Shown piece by piece: positions 9,801 to 19,200 of a stretch of 24,025 bases of DNA. Below the pieces are notes generated by a model. The model searched no databases. It was not told the origin of the DNA and saw only the letters and a list, made by a program, of their open reading frames with translations. Both the position numbers and the translations under genes were made by a program. The DNA comes from Protostelium mycophagum. Lineage: Eukaryota; Evosea; Variosea; Protosteliida; Protosteliaceae. The stretch lies in NCBI GenBank assembly GCA_002081555.1, contig MZNV01002196.1, positions 1 through 24,025 on the forward strand. Reading direction: 5' to 3'. Position 1 is the first letter of the stretch. Each line of letters begins with the position of its first letter.

Positions 9801-10599
9801 TCCCACCCTCTTACGAGCTTCTACAACGGTCACCTGCCATCTCTCAATACTATAAATAATCAAGACTTGTGAGGGGTTTAAGGACATTAAATCTGGAAAA
9901 TATGTTATTTTTGGATCATTGCAGCAGAGCTGCAGCATGAATGTGTTGCACCAAATATCTTGCAGTATTATTTATAATATACCTTGAAGCCCATAGAATG
10001 AAGCTGTCTGGCCGCGCTCAACCCCGACATCCCTGCCCCAATCACGATGACATGACCGTTATCATTCTGCCTGTGGGGAAGATCGTTGATCACAACACCA
10101 TAGTTGATGAAACCAAACCGCCTGAGAAATGAAAAGATGGGGCGAGCCAATTTGGTATATTTCTTCTATTTATGGTGAGTCATCATGGAGAGATCAGAAA
10201 GATTAGTGCTTGTACAAAACTAAGAATAAACGGAAATAACAACATCATCGACTACAAATTTTTAAGCTCGATGTCTCACTCATGAAAATTGGAGCAGTAT
10301 AAAATGGCTTACCAGAATATTCTCCTCCACAAATTCATAAGTGAGAGCCGTGATGGGGTTTCTGTGCCAGAAGCCCAGTATCAAGTTTCGAATCTCACAA
10401 TATACAGAACAATCAATGAACTGTGGTAATTCCCGCTTTTCCAAGTCACTCATTCCTTCGGGGTGTAATTCCGCGGCTATGGCGGCGTCTGTATGCGTTA
10501 ATTGATCACTTCCTTACGATGAGCGGTGAAACACTGACCATCATCAGAAAGGGTATCTTGACCCTCATCATCAGACCAATATTCATTCAAAGAGGTCAT
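6849..10599 (-). CDS. KDM1: LSD1/KDM1-family lysine-specific histone demethylase
   Basis: FAD-dependent amine oxidase that removes mono- and dimethyl groups from histone H3 lysine; nuclear. Sixteen phase-consistent exons: 10599-10563, 10512-10313, 10165-9983, 9833-9749, 9680-9337, 9274-9113, 8986-8901, 8798-8720, 8646-8534, 8496-8386, 8235-8036, 7905-7683, 7629-7434, 7387-7201, 7154-7111, 7052-6849; 817 aa. Acidic start (SLNEYWSDDEG), SWIRM domain about 20-105 (EIRNLILGFWHRN, FGFINYGVV), FAD loop VIGAGMSGLSAARQL, EARKRVGGRV, FDWHVANLEY, WDQDD, LVTVPLGVLK, LGFGLLNK with the catalytic-type Lys392 (human Lys661), FFAGEATIRQHPATAAGAYLSGL. The amine-oxidase domain has no Tower insert, as in plant homologues. 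A basic, Ser/Pro-rich C-terminal extension of about 250 residues is unrecognised. Intron 8 appears to use a GC donor. The start codon lies in a predicted hairpin. Confidence 0.93.
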
Positions 10600-10622
10600 C
10601 AGCTTTGTGTTTTGATGACCTC
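10592..10622 (-). promoter_or_regulatory. Hairpin enclosing the KDM1 start codon
   Basis: Read on the minus strand, GAGGTCATCA, an 11-nt loop and TGATGACCTC form a perfect 10-bp stem. The KDM1 ATG (10599-10597) lies in the 3' arm (TGATGACCTC), so the mRNA leader could hide its own start codon. The structure is read directly from sequence; a role in translation control is inference. Confidence 0.6.
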
Positions 10623-10728
10623 TTTATATCTGCAAAATAAAACCTGTTTTCCACAAAAATTTCCGATGTCAATTTACAACTAGATATAGACATCAGATCT
10701 CATCATTTGGCCAGATCACATTCACAAG
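10600..10728. promoter_or_regulatory. Short divergent promoter region
   Basis: Only 129 bp separates the KDM1 start (minus) from the start of the plus-strand orphan gene, so the promoters must overlap. The stretch is AT-rich and holds the KDM1 leader hairpin. No clear TATA box stands out. Confidence 0.5.
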
Positions 10729-11196
10729 ATGTCTCATTTCGCTCTCGCCACAAAAGTGCCAAAGAGCGTCCCGATCTTTCAAAACACCAATCTCAATCTG
10801 AGAGGAGCTGTGGAACACATGAAGATGTCCAAACAGTGGAAGTTCATTCAACCCATATATGAGAACATGCAAAAAGGAGATCACGTCTATCTTCGTTGGG
10901 TGGATGATTACAACACACCTCTCAATATGCACGGTATCTGCACCAAGAGAAACTTCAATTCCTACGGGGCACGTTTCGAGCTATATAATGCCGAGCAGGA
11001 GGTCACTCGTACCTTTGCATTTTTCAGCCCCTTAATTCTCAATGCCGAAATCAAAAATCGTGCGGAGGTTGCCGCCATCGAGAGACAAGAGGAGCTCAGA
11101 AGCAGAAAGGCAGCAAAGAGGAAGGAAGAATCCAGAATCAAGAGATTGGAGACAAGACAATACTTACGAAAGGTCAAGGAGGACCCGAAAAAGTAA
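10729..11196 (+). CDS. Uncharacterised basic protein, 155 aa
   Basis: A single-exon gene from the ATG at 10729 to TAA. I do not recognise the family. The first 105 residues look globular, with aromatic and charged motifs (KQWKFIQPIYENMQKGDHVY, LRWVDDYNTPLNMHG, FNSYGARFELYNAEQE) that could form a small beta-rich domain. The C-terminal third, from about residue 105, is a highly charged helix (EVAAIERQEELRSRKAAKRK... and a lysine-rich end) typical of nucleic-acid-binding or coiled-coil tails. No signal peptide or membrane segment. It is divergent to KDM1 across 129 bp, so the two may be co-regulated. Coding status is supported by an unbroken ATG-to-stop frame with protein-like composition. Confidence 0.65.
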   Translation: MSHFALATKVPKSVPIFQNTNLNLRGAVEHMKMSKQWKFIQPIYENMQKGDHVYLRWVDDYNTPLNMHGICTKRNFNSYGARFELYNAEQEVTRTFAFFSPLILNAEIKNRAEVAAIERQEELRSRKAAKRKEESRIKRLETRQYLRKVKEDPKK

Positions 11197-11516
11197 AAGA
11201 GGCAGATCTACAGTTGTTGCTTTGATTGATGCTTTGATCTAATTAATTGATTGATCACAGAAACAATTGATCATACCTTCACAGATTATCTACATTTCAG
11301 ATCAGAAGCTACCATGTCTCACTGTCTTCTTATTTTCTGGTTTGATTTTGCCTCGATGCTTTGTCTCCAAATTCATCTCCATGTGACCTCTTTATTTTGA
11401 CTTCCTCTCCAAAGACCATGGTGGGGCAACGGTTAAAGACATGGCCAAAGACAACACTAAAGAACAGCCGTTGAATTCTATATTTATTATCCTATTTAAA
11501 TTATCTACATCTTCCT
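11197..11516. other. Intergenic region between convergent genes
   Basis: A 320-bp gap between the orphan plus-strand gene and the end of the PX gene. It holds repeated TTGATTGATC / GATCAATT words near 11225-11270 that could pair, and no protein-like frame. Confidence 0.45.
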
Positions 11517-13420
11517 TCAATCTAAATCGATGGGTCCGTCCAAGCACATCTGTTAAGTTTTAAAGTGTTGTTTTGGCGCCAAAAAATACCTGGAAAGACT
11601 GGTCTAAATATAGAATGATGGCCCTGATTCTTCTCTCAAGGTCTTCGTCTCTTGTGGTCCCCAGCGCTTTTTCAAGTTGGAAAAATAACTCTGACCTAGA
11701 GTCCCACAACGAGGCGGGGGCATAACCCGCAGGCTGTGAAAATTCAGCGAAACTTCCTCATCTACAACGAGGATCACATACCTGGCATGTGACGAGAACG
11801 GCAAGGTCTTCTGCGCATATTTCCCATTGGCGTATCTGAGACGCCCAAGAAGACTTGTCTATCTCCCTCCTGCTCTGAAGATTTTCAGGATAAAGCATGA
11901 CGCGAGTTTTCTGTAAAATTTCTAACCTTCTCTACAACGAGGTCCTCGATTATCTTTTCTTGCGTGATAGTGTACCGCCTCACTACGTTGTCGGCACTGC
12001 AAATACAGAGTTGTAGATAGTCCCTCAACTTGGGCACGTATGTACATTCGGGGGAGTTGTCGACAATGTGGGCGAGAAGGGATTTTCCCGCGTTGAGACG
12101 GTTGATGTGAGCCTCCGTCAAAGTGACATTTTCCTCAGACATTTCATATTTCTTCTGAAAAGTTTCGGCGGCGTTGATCTGTAGAAATTTATTTTGCATA
12201 AAATTTACGATTTAAAATTTCCACAAATTACCTTCTTCAGCGCGTCGCAGAGGTACACCGCACCTTGGCTCATCTCATTCAACAAAGTCATCAAATATAC
12301 CTGATATTTCCGTGAGTTTTCAGCTTATTGTCACGTGACCAACCTCCTCGCTTTGGGAAGAATCGAGATTTGATGAGCGCTCATCGGTGTCTCTGACTGC
12401 GAAACCATCCAAACGGCTCAATAGGCGCATGATCTCAGCATGACCGGGTGACACGGGGTCTTTACCCAACTTGACGGATTCGGGTATCTACAACGAGTCA
12501 GAGATCCTCAAAGAAATTTTTATGAAGGTTTCTTTTACGTTAATATAACTAAAACACAGCAGAAGTTTCAAGACAAAATTTGGATATTCACTTCTTAAAA
12601 ATAAATTTGTTGAATAATTTAGACTCCGACCTTCAACCCGGCAGGAGGGGCCGGTAGAAGCTCGCTCATCACAGAGATTTCCTTGAAATTCTGAGAAATT
12701 TAGGATCACTTGACATCATGGATACAATCACCTTCACTTTGGGCTCCAAAAGTTTTCGGACTGGTCTCGATCCAAAGAGGGAAGGATCACGTGTGATCTG
12801 TGCGAAATATTGTTCCATAGCGGCTCTCTGCTGCTCAAATACTTGGAAATTGTACGCGTGGAGAGTAGAAGAGTGTCGGTGTTGTATCACGGGTAATGTG
12901 GGAAGCATTTCTGGGATGAAAAATTTTTCAAGCTGGGATGATCAGTGGTCATTTGATTGATAAAAGAGATGGCTCAAAAGCCCACCACGACCAATAGATC
13001 AACATCACTTTAGCACCATAATGAATGTTTTGGAAACTAACCTCCTCAGATAAAGCCACGAGATCACTTCCTCGCTTCTGCAAGATCCATGTGTTACGCC
13101 CATCTCTGACTTTCAGTTCAAATATCTAATTTATTTAATCTGTGCTGCAAAACTCAGAGTTTGTATTTACATACCATGATTGGAGATCCATTGACACGAA
13201 GGGGGTGCGCAGAAGCGACATTTACAGTTGGGAATGTGGTCCAAGTGAACTCTGGGGCTGGCTCGGTCTTCTCCTCTCTAGAAGTTCTCAATGCCAGTGT
13301 ATTGATGCCATGAAGAGGGATTGCATGGTGTAAATTATATAGGGGTTCTTTGGGTTTGAACGTATTCTTTGATATGTCTATCATCGTCGTATGTCGGCTG
13401 AAAAGTAAATTTCCGACCAT
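11517..13420 (-). CDS. PX-domain protein (sorting-nexin-like)
   Basis: Probably binds phosphoinositide on endosomal membranes. Ten phase-consistent exons: 13420-13175, 13125-13042, 12932-12732, 12690-12631, 12487-12344, 12300-12232, 12178-11927, 11874-11782, 11733-11590, 11549-11517; 441 aa. The PX domain spans about residues 60-175: IFELKVRDGRNTWILQKRGSDLVALSEELEKFF in pieces, the proline loop MLPTLP, then FEQQRAAMEQYFAQI and SRPVRKLLE. The KRGSDL segment matches the KRYSDF lipid-binding motif. The C-terminal 250 residues are mostly helical (AHINRLNAGKSLLAHIV, LRDYLQLCICSADNVV), possibly a BAR-like or other dimer region, not identified. One intron (12488-12630) ends in CTCGTTGTAG. The start at 13420 is the first ATG of the frame; a spliced leader exon ending in TGTAG just upstream is possible. 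Confidence 0.82.
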
Positions 13421-14049
13421 TTCGTGTCCCGTCTACATTTTCGTGATTAAATAAATAATTATCCTAAAATCATTCGAAATTGCATGAGCGAGGAGGTTAT
13501 CTTGAGCAGACTCTTATGGCTTGTCTCGAATTTTGTAGGATTGAGCTTGTGGGAAAGAATCAAAGTACACCCCAAAACAAAACGCTCAGAGCCAGTTTCC
13601 GTCGTTAGCTCATCAACCTCATACACACCATGTACATCGATCCTAAGTTCTATAACTTCAACATGGCTCAATCGGTAGCGCAGTAGGCTGCAGTTTGGAG
13701 CTTGATTCTCTCATACAATTTGAAGAACAAGAAAAAATGAACAAAAGGCAATGTGATCGTTGGCTTCCCACTATTAAGACAGTGATTGAATGTTTGAAGG
13801 ATCAAGTTTGCATTGCATGTTGTTGCGTTGGTGTTTTTGGTTGCTTCTCCTTTATTATCCGACCGGTGCGGCTTGTCTTCCCTTTTCACGTGAGTTGCTT
13901 ACCGTGATTGACCACGTCAAGAGGTTTGGAAAATTCTCCTTCACATTACTCCCAGGTTTCTCATCGAGGACACCACCAAAGAGGTGAATGATGTTTCGCG
14001 CATTGTTTGTGAAGAATATGGATCTTATGCCGATGACAGTCACAGAGAG
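13421..14049. other. Gap between divergent PX and kinase genes
   Basis: This 629-bp region holds leader sequence of both genes. A frame directly upstream of and in phase with the kinase ATG (from about 13958, LIEDTTKEVNDVSRIVCEEY) is open and could be an extra 5' coding exon. A possible minus-strand ORF at 13459-13671 and a tRNA-like 70-mer at 13656-13725 are listed elsewhere. Confidence 0.4.
13459..13671 (-). CDS. Possible small ORF, 70 aa, function unknown
   Basis: Starts at an ATG at 13671 and ends at TAA at 13459. The translation (IELRIDVHGVYEVDE..., LSHKLNPTKFETSHKSLLK) has protein-like composition, but the opposite strand is also open over nearly the same span, so the choice is weak. 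It might be a leader exon of the PX gene, though no splice pair keeps phase convincingly. Confidence 0.25.
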   Translation of the reverse strand: MSHVEVIELRIDVHGVYEVDELTTETGSERFVLGCTLILSHKLNPTKFETSHKSLLKITSSLMQFRMILG

Positions 14050-15638
14050 ATGGGCTGCTCATTCTGTAAAGAACCTCCCAGACGTCTTCGTGACAAGCGA
14101 GGAAGCAGCAGTCCTACTAATTCGACAGTTCTCACCTCAATTGTTCATCACCTCAGCCATCCTAACGATAAACCACCAAAGAATGTCTATAACCACAAAG
14201 AAACGAAAAGAGTCCGATACAGCCGTGATCCTGAAGGAAACAAGACGATCAATCGATATGTCCATCAGAAAAAGCTTGGTGTTGGGTCTTTTGGAAAGGT
14301 GATGACACAAACAAATCTCTTAGAGGCAGATGAATTAACAATCTTAGGTCTCTCTTTATTTATGTGTGGACAACGGACAACTATATGCCATCAAATCGAT
14401 GAAAAAGCGAGCATTGATGAAGAAGAGATTTGGAATATATAATGGAAGGACACATTGGGATGATGTGATGAGGGAGATCTCCATCATGGAAAGATTGGTC
14501 AGCCGCTTCATAAAAACATCATCTCAATCCTTATTCTAAACACTCCAACAGGATCATCCCAATGTGATTAAGATACACGAGGTAATCAACGATCCAACAG
14601 ATACGAAGATCCACATAATAATGGAATACGCAGAAGGTGGTCCTTTATTCAAAGGTGAGTAGAACTCAAGATGATTCATCATTGATTGTTCAAATTCTTT
14701 TCGAATACATCACTAAAATAGATAGGAGAAGACGCAGACACTTACATCCGAGTGATGGATGACCGCACGATACAGAATTACTTCTCACAGATGGTGAATG
14801 GACTGCAATACATCCATTCGATGAATGTCATCCACCGGGATCTCAAACCAGAAAATGTCTGTATTTCATGATCTTCTAAGATCTGATCATGAAGTGATTC
14901 CTCTTTCAAAGCACTCCACGTGTAACTCTGCCGCTCCATTCTGCGGATGATGTGTTTTCATTTCGTTTGTAATATACAAATCATGTCCAAGTCTTACATT
15001 CAAAATCACATCAGAAATGGCACACTGTGCGCAGCTCACATCTGTCACAGAACAGACAGCTTCGAAAATCCCATCTTTTGATTGTGTTGCGACAAAGCCG
15101 CAGCTCTTTAACGGACGTATCGTTTGTGTTTGTGAATGACAATGGAAAAATATACCATAAAACTTTTTGGAAAAAAAACACCGTTTAAATCTCGCAAACT
15201 GACTCGTTGTAGATACTCACACACAAAGGCGTGATCAAGATCGCAGATTTCGGGGTGTCTTACCACATGGCCCAGGGGGACCAAAATTTCTCCTGCGACA
15301 CGGACCCTGTCGACGATTCTGAGATGCTGAAAAAAACCGTAGGCTCTCCCGCTTTCTTACCGCCCGAGCTCTGTGCGAACGATTGCGATAGAGTGACAGG
15401 TCCTCCAATAGATGTATGGGCCCTTGGCGTAACCTTGTACTTTTTGTACTTTGGAAAGATTCCGTTCAATGGAGAAACTGAAGCGCTCCTCTATGAGAAC
15501 GTCAGAACCCAGGATCTGCATTTTCCCACGGAGATTACGTCAGATCTCCAGGATCTGTTCACGAGGTTATTACAGAAGAATCCAGAAAAGAGGATTACTC
15601 TGGAGCAGGCCAAGGAACACCCCTGGATCAGGACGTGA
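14050..15638 (+). CDS. CaMKK-type serine/threonine kinase, predicted myristoylated
   Basis: Probably an upstream kinase of AMPK/SNF1 or a related calcium-linked kinase. Five exons: 14050-14298, 14348-14497, 14552-14654, 14726-14856, 15213-15638; 352 aa. Motifs in order: glycine loop GVGSFGK (77-83), LYAIK with Lys99, a KKRFGIYNG insert before the alpha-C helix as in CaMKKs, HPNVIKIHEVINDPTD, EYAEGGPLF, HRDLKPEN (204-211), IADFGVS with Asp223, TVGSPAFLPPE, DVWALGVTLYFLYFGKIPF and a closing EHPWIRT. All catalytic residues are present. The chosen ATG gives MGCSFCKEPPRRLRDKR, a classic N-myristoyl/palmitoyl plus basic-patch signal, so membrane attachment is likely. The frame is open further upstream, so a longer N terminus is possible. 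The last intron (356 nt) is long for this locus and ends in CTGACTCGTTGTAG. Confidence 0.9.
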
Positions 15639-15870
15639 GGTGAGTCTACATCGTTGTAGATGGCGATACACTTGTACAACACTGACGTTTCAAAGTTTCC
15701 GGAAGTGTACCAATACGTGACGATTTGGCGCGAAATCAATTTTGCAGGGATGAAGGATAAATTTATTTACTCGTTGTAGTTTCAATAAAACATATTCGGG
15801 TTCAACAAGTGTATTTCATGTCTAAATCAAAATTTGATATGTGAGGTGAGTTTACACCGTTGTAGATGGC
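15635..15870 (+). repeat. Two copies of a 30-nt intron-like word
   Basis: Positions 15635-15664 and 15841-15870 differ at 2 of 30 bases. Each reads GTGAGGTGAGT, then YTACAYC, then GTTGTAGATGGC: a 5' splice-like start and the GTTGTAG 3' splice word about 20 nt apart. Their flanks are unrelated. The first copy overlaps the kinase stop. Confidence 0.75.
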
Positions 15871-16233
15871 TTTGCTTTTTTCTGAAACGAATGAATGGTT
15901 TGATTTATGATGGGAGTTGCAGCAAATCGATGCGAAATGTTGCACAGTTGCTAATATGTGCTTGAGTGTGTCAAGCACGTGAGTTATTCGACTCATGTGC
16001 TTGAGGTTGTTAATTGGTAAGACATGTAGACATCTCCGGATCTTTGTTCTTCGCGCACCAACAACCAGCAACAGAGATGGATGTCATAGAGCATGGAATC
16101 ATATCCAGAGATAGTTCGAATATTGCTCGCAGATAGTAGAGAAGATCCATCAGATTGCCAGAATCATGCAATCAGAACAGTATCACATAATGGACATACA
16201 GACAATGAATTGTTCACTTGAAGAAATATTTAT
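15639..16233. other. Gap between convergent kinase and WW-FERM-LRR genes
   Basis: A 595-bp region. It holds a 39-codon plus-strand frame from the ATG at 15659 that ends on the TAG of another GTTGTAG word, AATAAA near 15783, the second 30-nt repeat copy and a strong hairpin at 15972-16003. No gene is convincingly supported. Confidence 0.45.
15972..16003. terminator. Hairpin between convergent genes
   Basis: CAAGCACGTGAGT, loop TATTCG and ACTCATGTGCTTG form a 13-bp stem with one mismatch. Its place between two converging genes suggests a transcript-end or 3' processing structure, but eukaryotic genes do not need such hairpins, so the role is speculative. Confidence 0.4.
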
Positions 16234-19200
16234 TTATAGCCTGATCCTTAGGGTGTTTAAATTGATGATTGTTTCAGACAAGTCCTTCACATCTAAGCCG
16301 TTATCTCTCAAATCAAGAGTTTGGACTTTGCAAGCAGGTCCATTTATGGCCTGCAGAAAGGCAATGGCTTCTTTTTTGCTGATGTCAATGCCTCTCAATG
16401 ATATCTACAACGAGTCATTCAGTTTCCCGCCAAAAAGATGATTCAAAATTCGAGATGAGCTCACATGTCTGAGGTTGGGATTGGTACTGAAGACTTCTGC
16501 CAATTTTAAAAGTGATTTGTTGATTTTATTGCCGCCCAGAGCCAAACTTTAAAAAATTTTAGTCTTTATACAGACACAGACATCACCTCTTTACACTCGT
16601 GTTTGCCATCGCGGTAACTACCGCGGACATCACGTTAGAAGGCAGGTTGCATTTTGATATGTCCAAGTATTGCAGCTTGTTGTTGTTTGCCAGCAGCTCT
16701 TCGAGCTCTTTCAGTGGTTCAGTGTGGTCCAATTCCGGGTTTCCACGGAGATCTAATGATATCATATTGTCGTGCTTCTTCGTAGATGTCAAAATGGATG
16801 CTATGACAACCTGTCAAAATGTCAGAAACCATGTGGTCTACAACGAGTCACCTTTGGGAGACTACAATTCTGTAAAGAGATCGACTTCATCTGTCTACAG
16901 GAGCATATCGTTCTGGATAATAGTTCGCCACTCCCTTTCTTAATAGTGAGGCCGTCTAAAAATAGCTCCTCCAGTTTTCTGTGGCCAACAAAATGTCGGA
17001 AGAACTACATTCTTTAATCCAAAAATAGAACATACTGTATCCAAAAATAGAACGTTCTGTATCCAAAAATAGAACAAGAAAATCAAAGATATACTTCTTT
17101 GAGTGATTTAGAAGGCACTTGTGTGCGGCTCATGTTGATGGTACGCAACGGGTACACCGTAGAAGCTACAATGTTCACACCAAGACCTGGACCGATCAGT
17201 ACGACATCACGTCAACATCCGAGACATCTCGTCATGACGTCACTCACTTGTGAGAAATTTCGGTGAAATTTCTGTGTCTGCGAATCCTATGGACTGAAAT
17301 TGTGGGTCGATTTGTATGAAGGAAATCAACTCCTTCTGTGCGCTGCTCTTGAATTCTGTGCCGCTGAAATTTCGTCAACTTTTCGTGGTCATCTACAACG
17401 AGCCTTTGGAATCACATGACAGGGCATCTTGCAATAAAAATCTATTTTTAGCCGAAAAAATACCTAAAGTCGACGTGCTCCATCTCTTTCGAGAACAACT
17501 TTTTGAACGTATGAGATATCTTGACGAGATGTTCGTCCTTCAATTTGTTATAGCCCACTCCCAACCCCCTCATCCCGGGGTGCTTCTGAATAAATGCGCA
17601 TAGTTGATCGACGATCTACAACGATGTTATTCCTCAAAAATTCGATTTACATTTTTGAGTAATTTCGTGGAAAATAGATTTTATGCTCTCATTTAAATAC
17701 CATCATAAAGTGGTAGGTACATTTGTAGATACAGTTGTAGATACAGTTGTAGATACAGTTGTAGACTCACATCTCCGTCCAAACTGTTCTTTCCCAGATC
17801 TAAATATGCGAAATTGGGCAGGTCTTGCAGCAAATTAAATAACACGGCAGCCCCTTTGTTTGTCAACTCGTTCTTGGATATCTTCAAGTCTGATATGGTG
17901 CGATTGGCTTTCTGGAAAATTTCAATCTCATTAAATCGCGAATATTTATTTCAAATCGAAATGTTAATGGATAAATCTTTCGAGTTTTTTCAAATTGATA
18001 TTTTGAATGGATAGATCTTTCGAGTTTTTTCAAATTGGGAGGATCTTTTATTTTTTTTTCAAATTAAATATTTAATTCAAATTGAATTTTAACTTGTAAT
18101 CAAACTTTTAAAAAACAAGAATAAACCACAAAAAGTCTTTGACAATGTGTTTGTAAAATAATACAATCTGCATGGAGTATTTCAAAAATACAAATTAATT
18201 TCAGTGTCGTTGTAGGTGCAATTGTAGATCGTCAAGTGAAAAACAACTCACAAAAGTGTATGATAATTGGTTGAGCCCATTAATTCCCAATTTCAAACCG
18301 GAGATGTCAAGTGATTTGACAGTGAGACAAGCCTCGATGAGTTTTCCACTGAATTTCGGTCGGAATTTCAACTTACGCAATTACGTACATCAATTTGTAT
18401 TGGTTCTCGGAATTGACTCTGAACTTTCGCAGATTCAAGACATGGATTCGCAGATCTTCTTTGAAGGTAGTCTTGTCTTTAGATCTGTCAAAAAATAAAT
18501 CTCCTTGAAATTTCATATTCCCGCGAAATCTCCACGAAATTTCAGGTTACGTACTGATAGATGATTGCCTCGTTCAATGCCGAAGTAAGAGTTTCTAACT
18601 TTGCCTCCTCTATAACGAGATCGCTCAAGTCCAGCTTGCTCAACTCCGAAACTCCGTCCATCGCGTGATACACTTGACTCATCACCTGAAATTTCATGTG
18701 AATTTCATGTTGCAAATCAATATTCACGAAAAATTTCAATCTATATTATTGCAGGATTTGGTCAGACTTCCCGTATTCTCGGTAATGAACACGTTAGTTA
18801 CCGAGATTTTTAACGTGGTAAGAGAATCTCAATATCTGCAGAGCTAGATATTTATACAGCAATAAGTCATTTCAAGTGCGGTTCAACCGTGCTACAAAAG
18901 CGATGACGTCATCGTTGTAGATTCTCGTAATAACTGACCTCACGGATGGGTCCTATCATTTTTGATTTCTCCATATAGATCATCTTAAAGTGTTCAAGTC
19001 TCGAAGCAAACATATCCATAAACCCCTGCGTTTTTTTCGGTGCTAAAATTAGATTCAGCCTCGTTGTAGTTTGACGTAAATCTCCGATCAATTACCCGCA
19101 AAAAGGGCGGGATCTGGAAGATCTTCGGGCTTGACAGCTACAGATACGACACATTCTAAACCTCTACTGTCGTCTTGCTGCACGAGCAATAAATAATATT

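Noticed and set aside
9968-10150. Start of a protein at 10150
   Set aside because: The codon is TTG, not ATG, and the sequence is an internal KDM1 exon (SWIRM end and FAD loop).
10512-10563. A 26-nt first intron in KDM1
   Set aside because: A donor further upstream (GTCAAG after 10563) gives a normal 50-nt intron with the same downstream frame.
13988-14302. 104-codon plus-strand frame over the kinase N terminus
   Set aside because: It is out of phase with the kinase motifs, which continue in the frame of the ATG at 14050.
15451-15720. 89-codon plus-strand frame at the kinase 3' end
   Set aside because: Shadow of the kinase exon in another frame.
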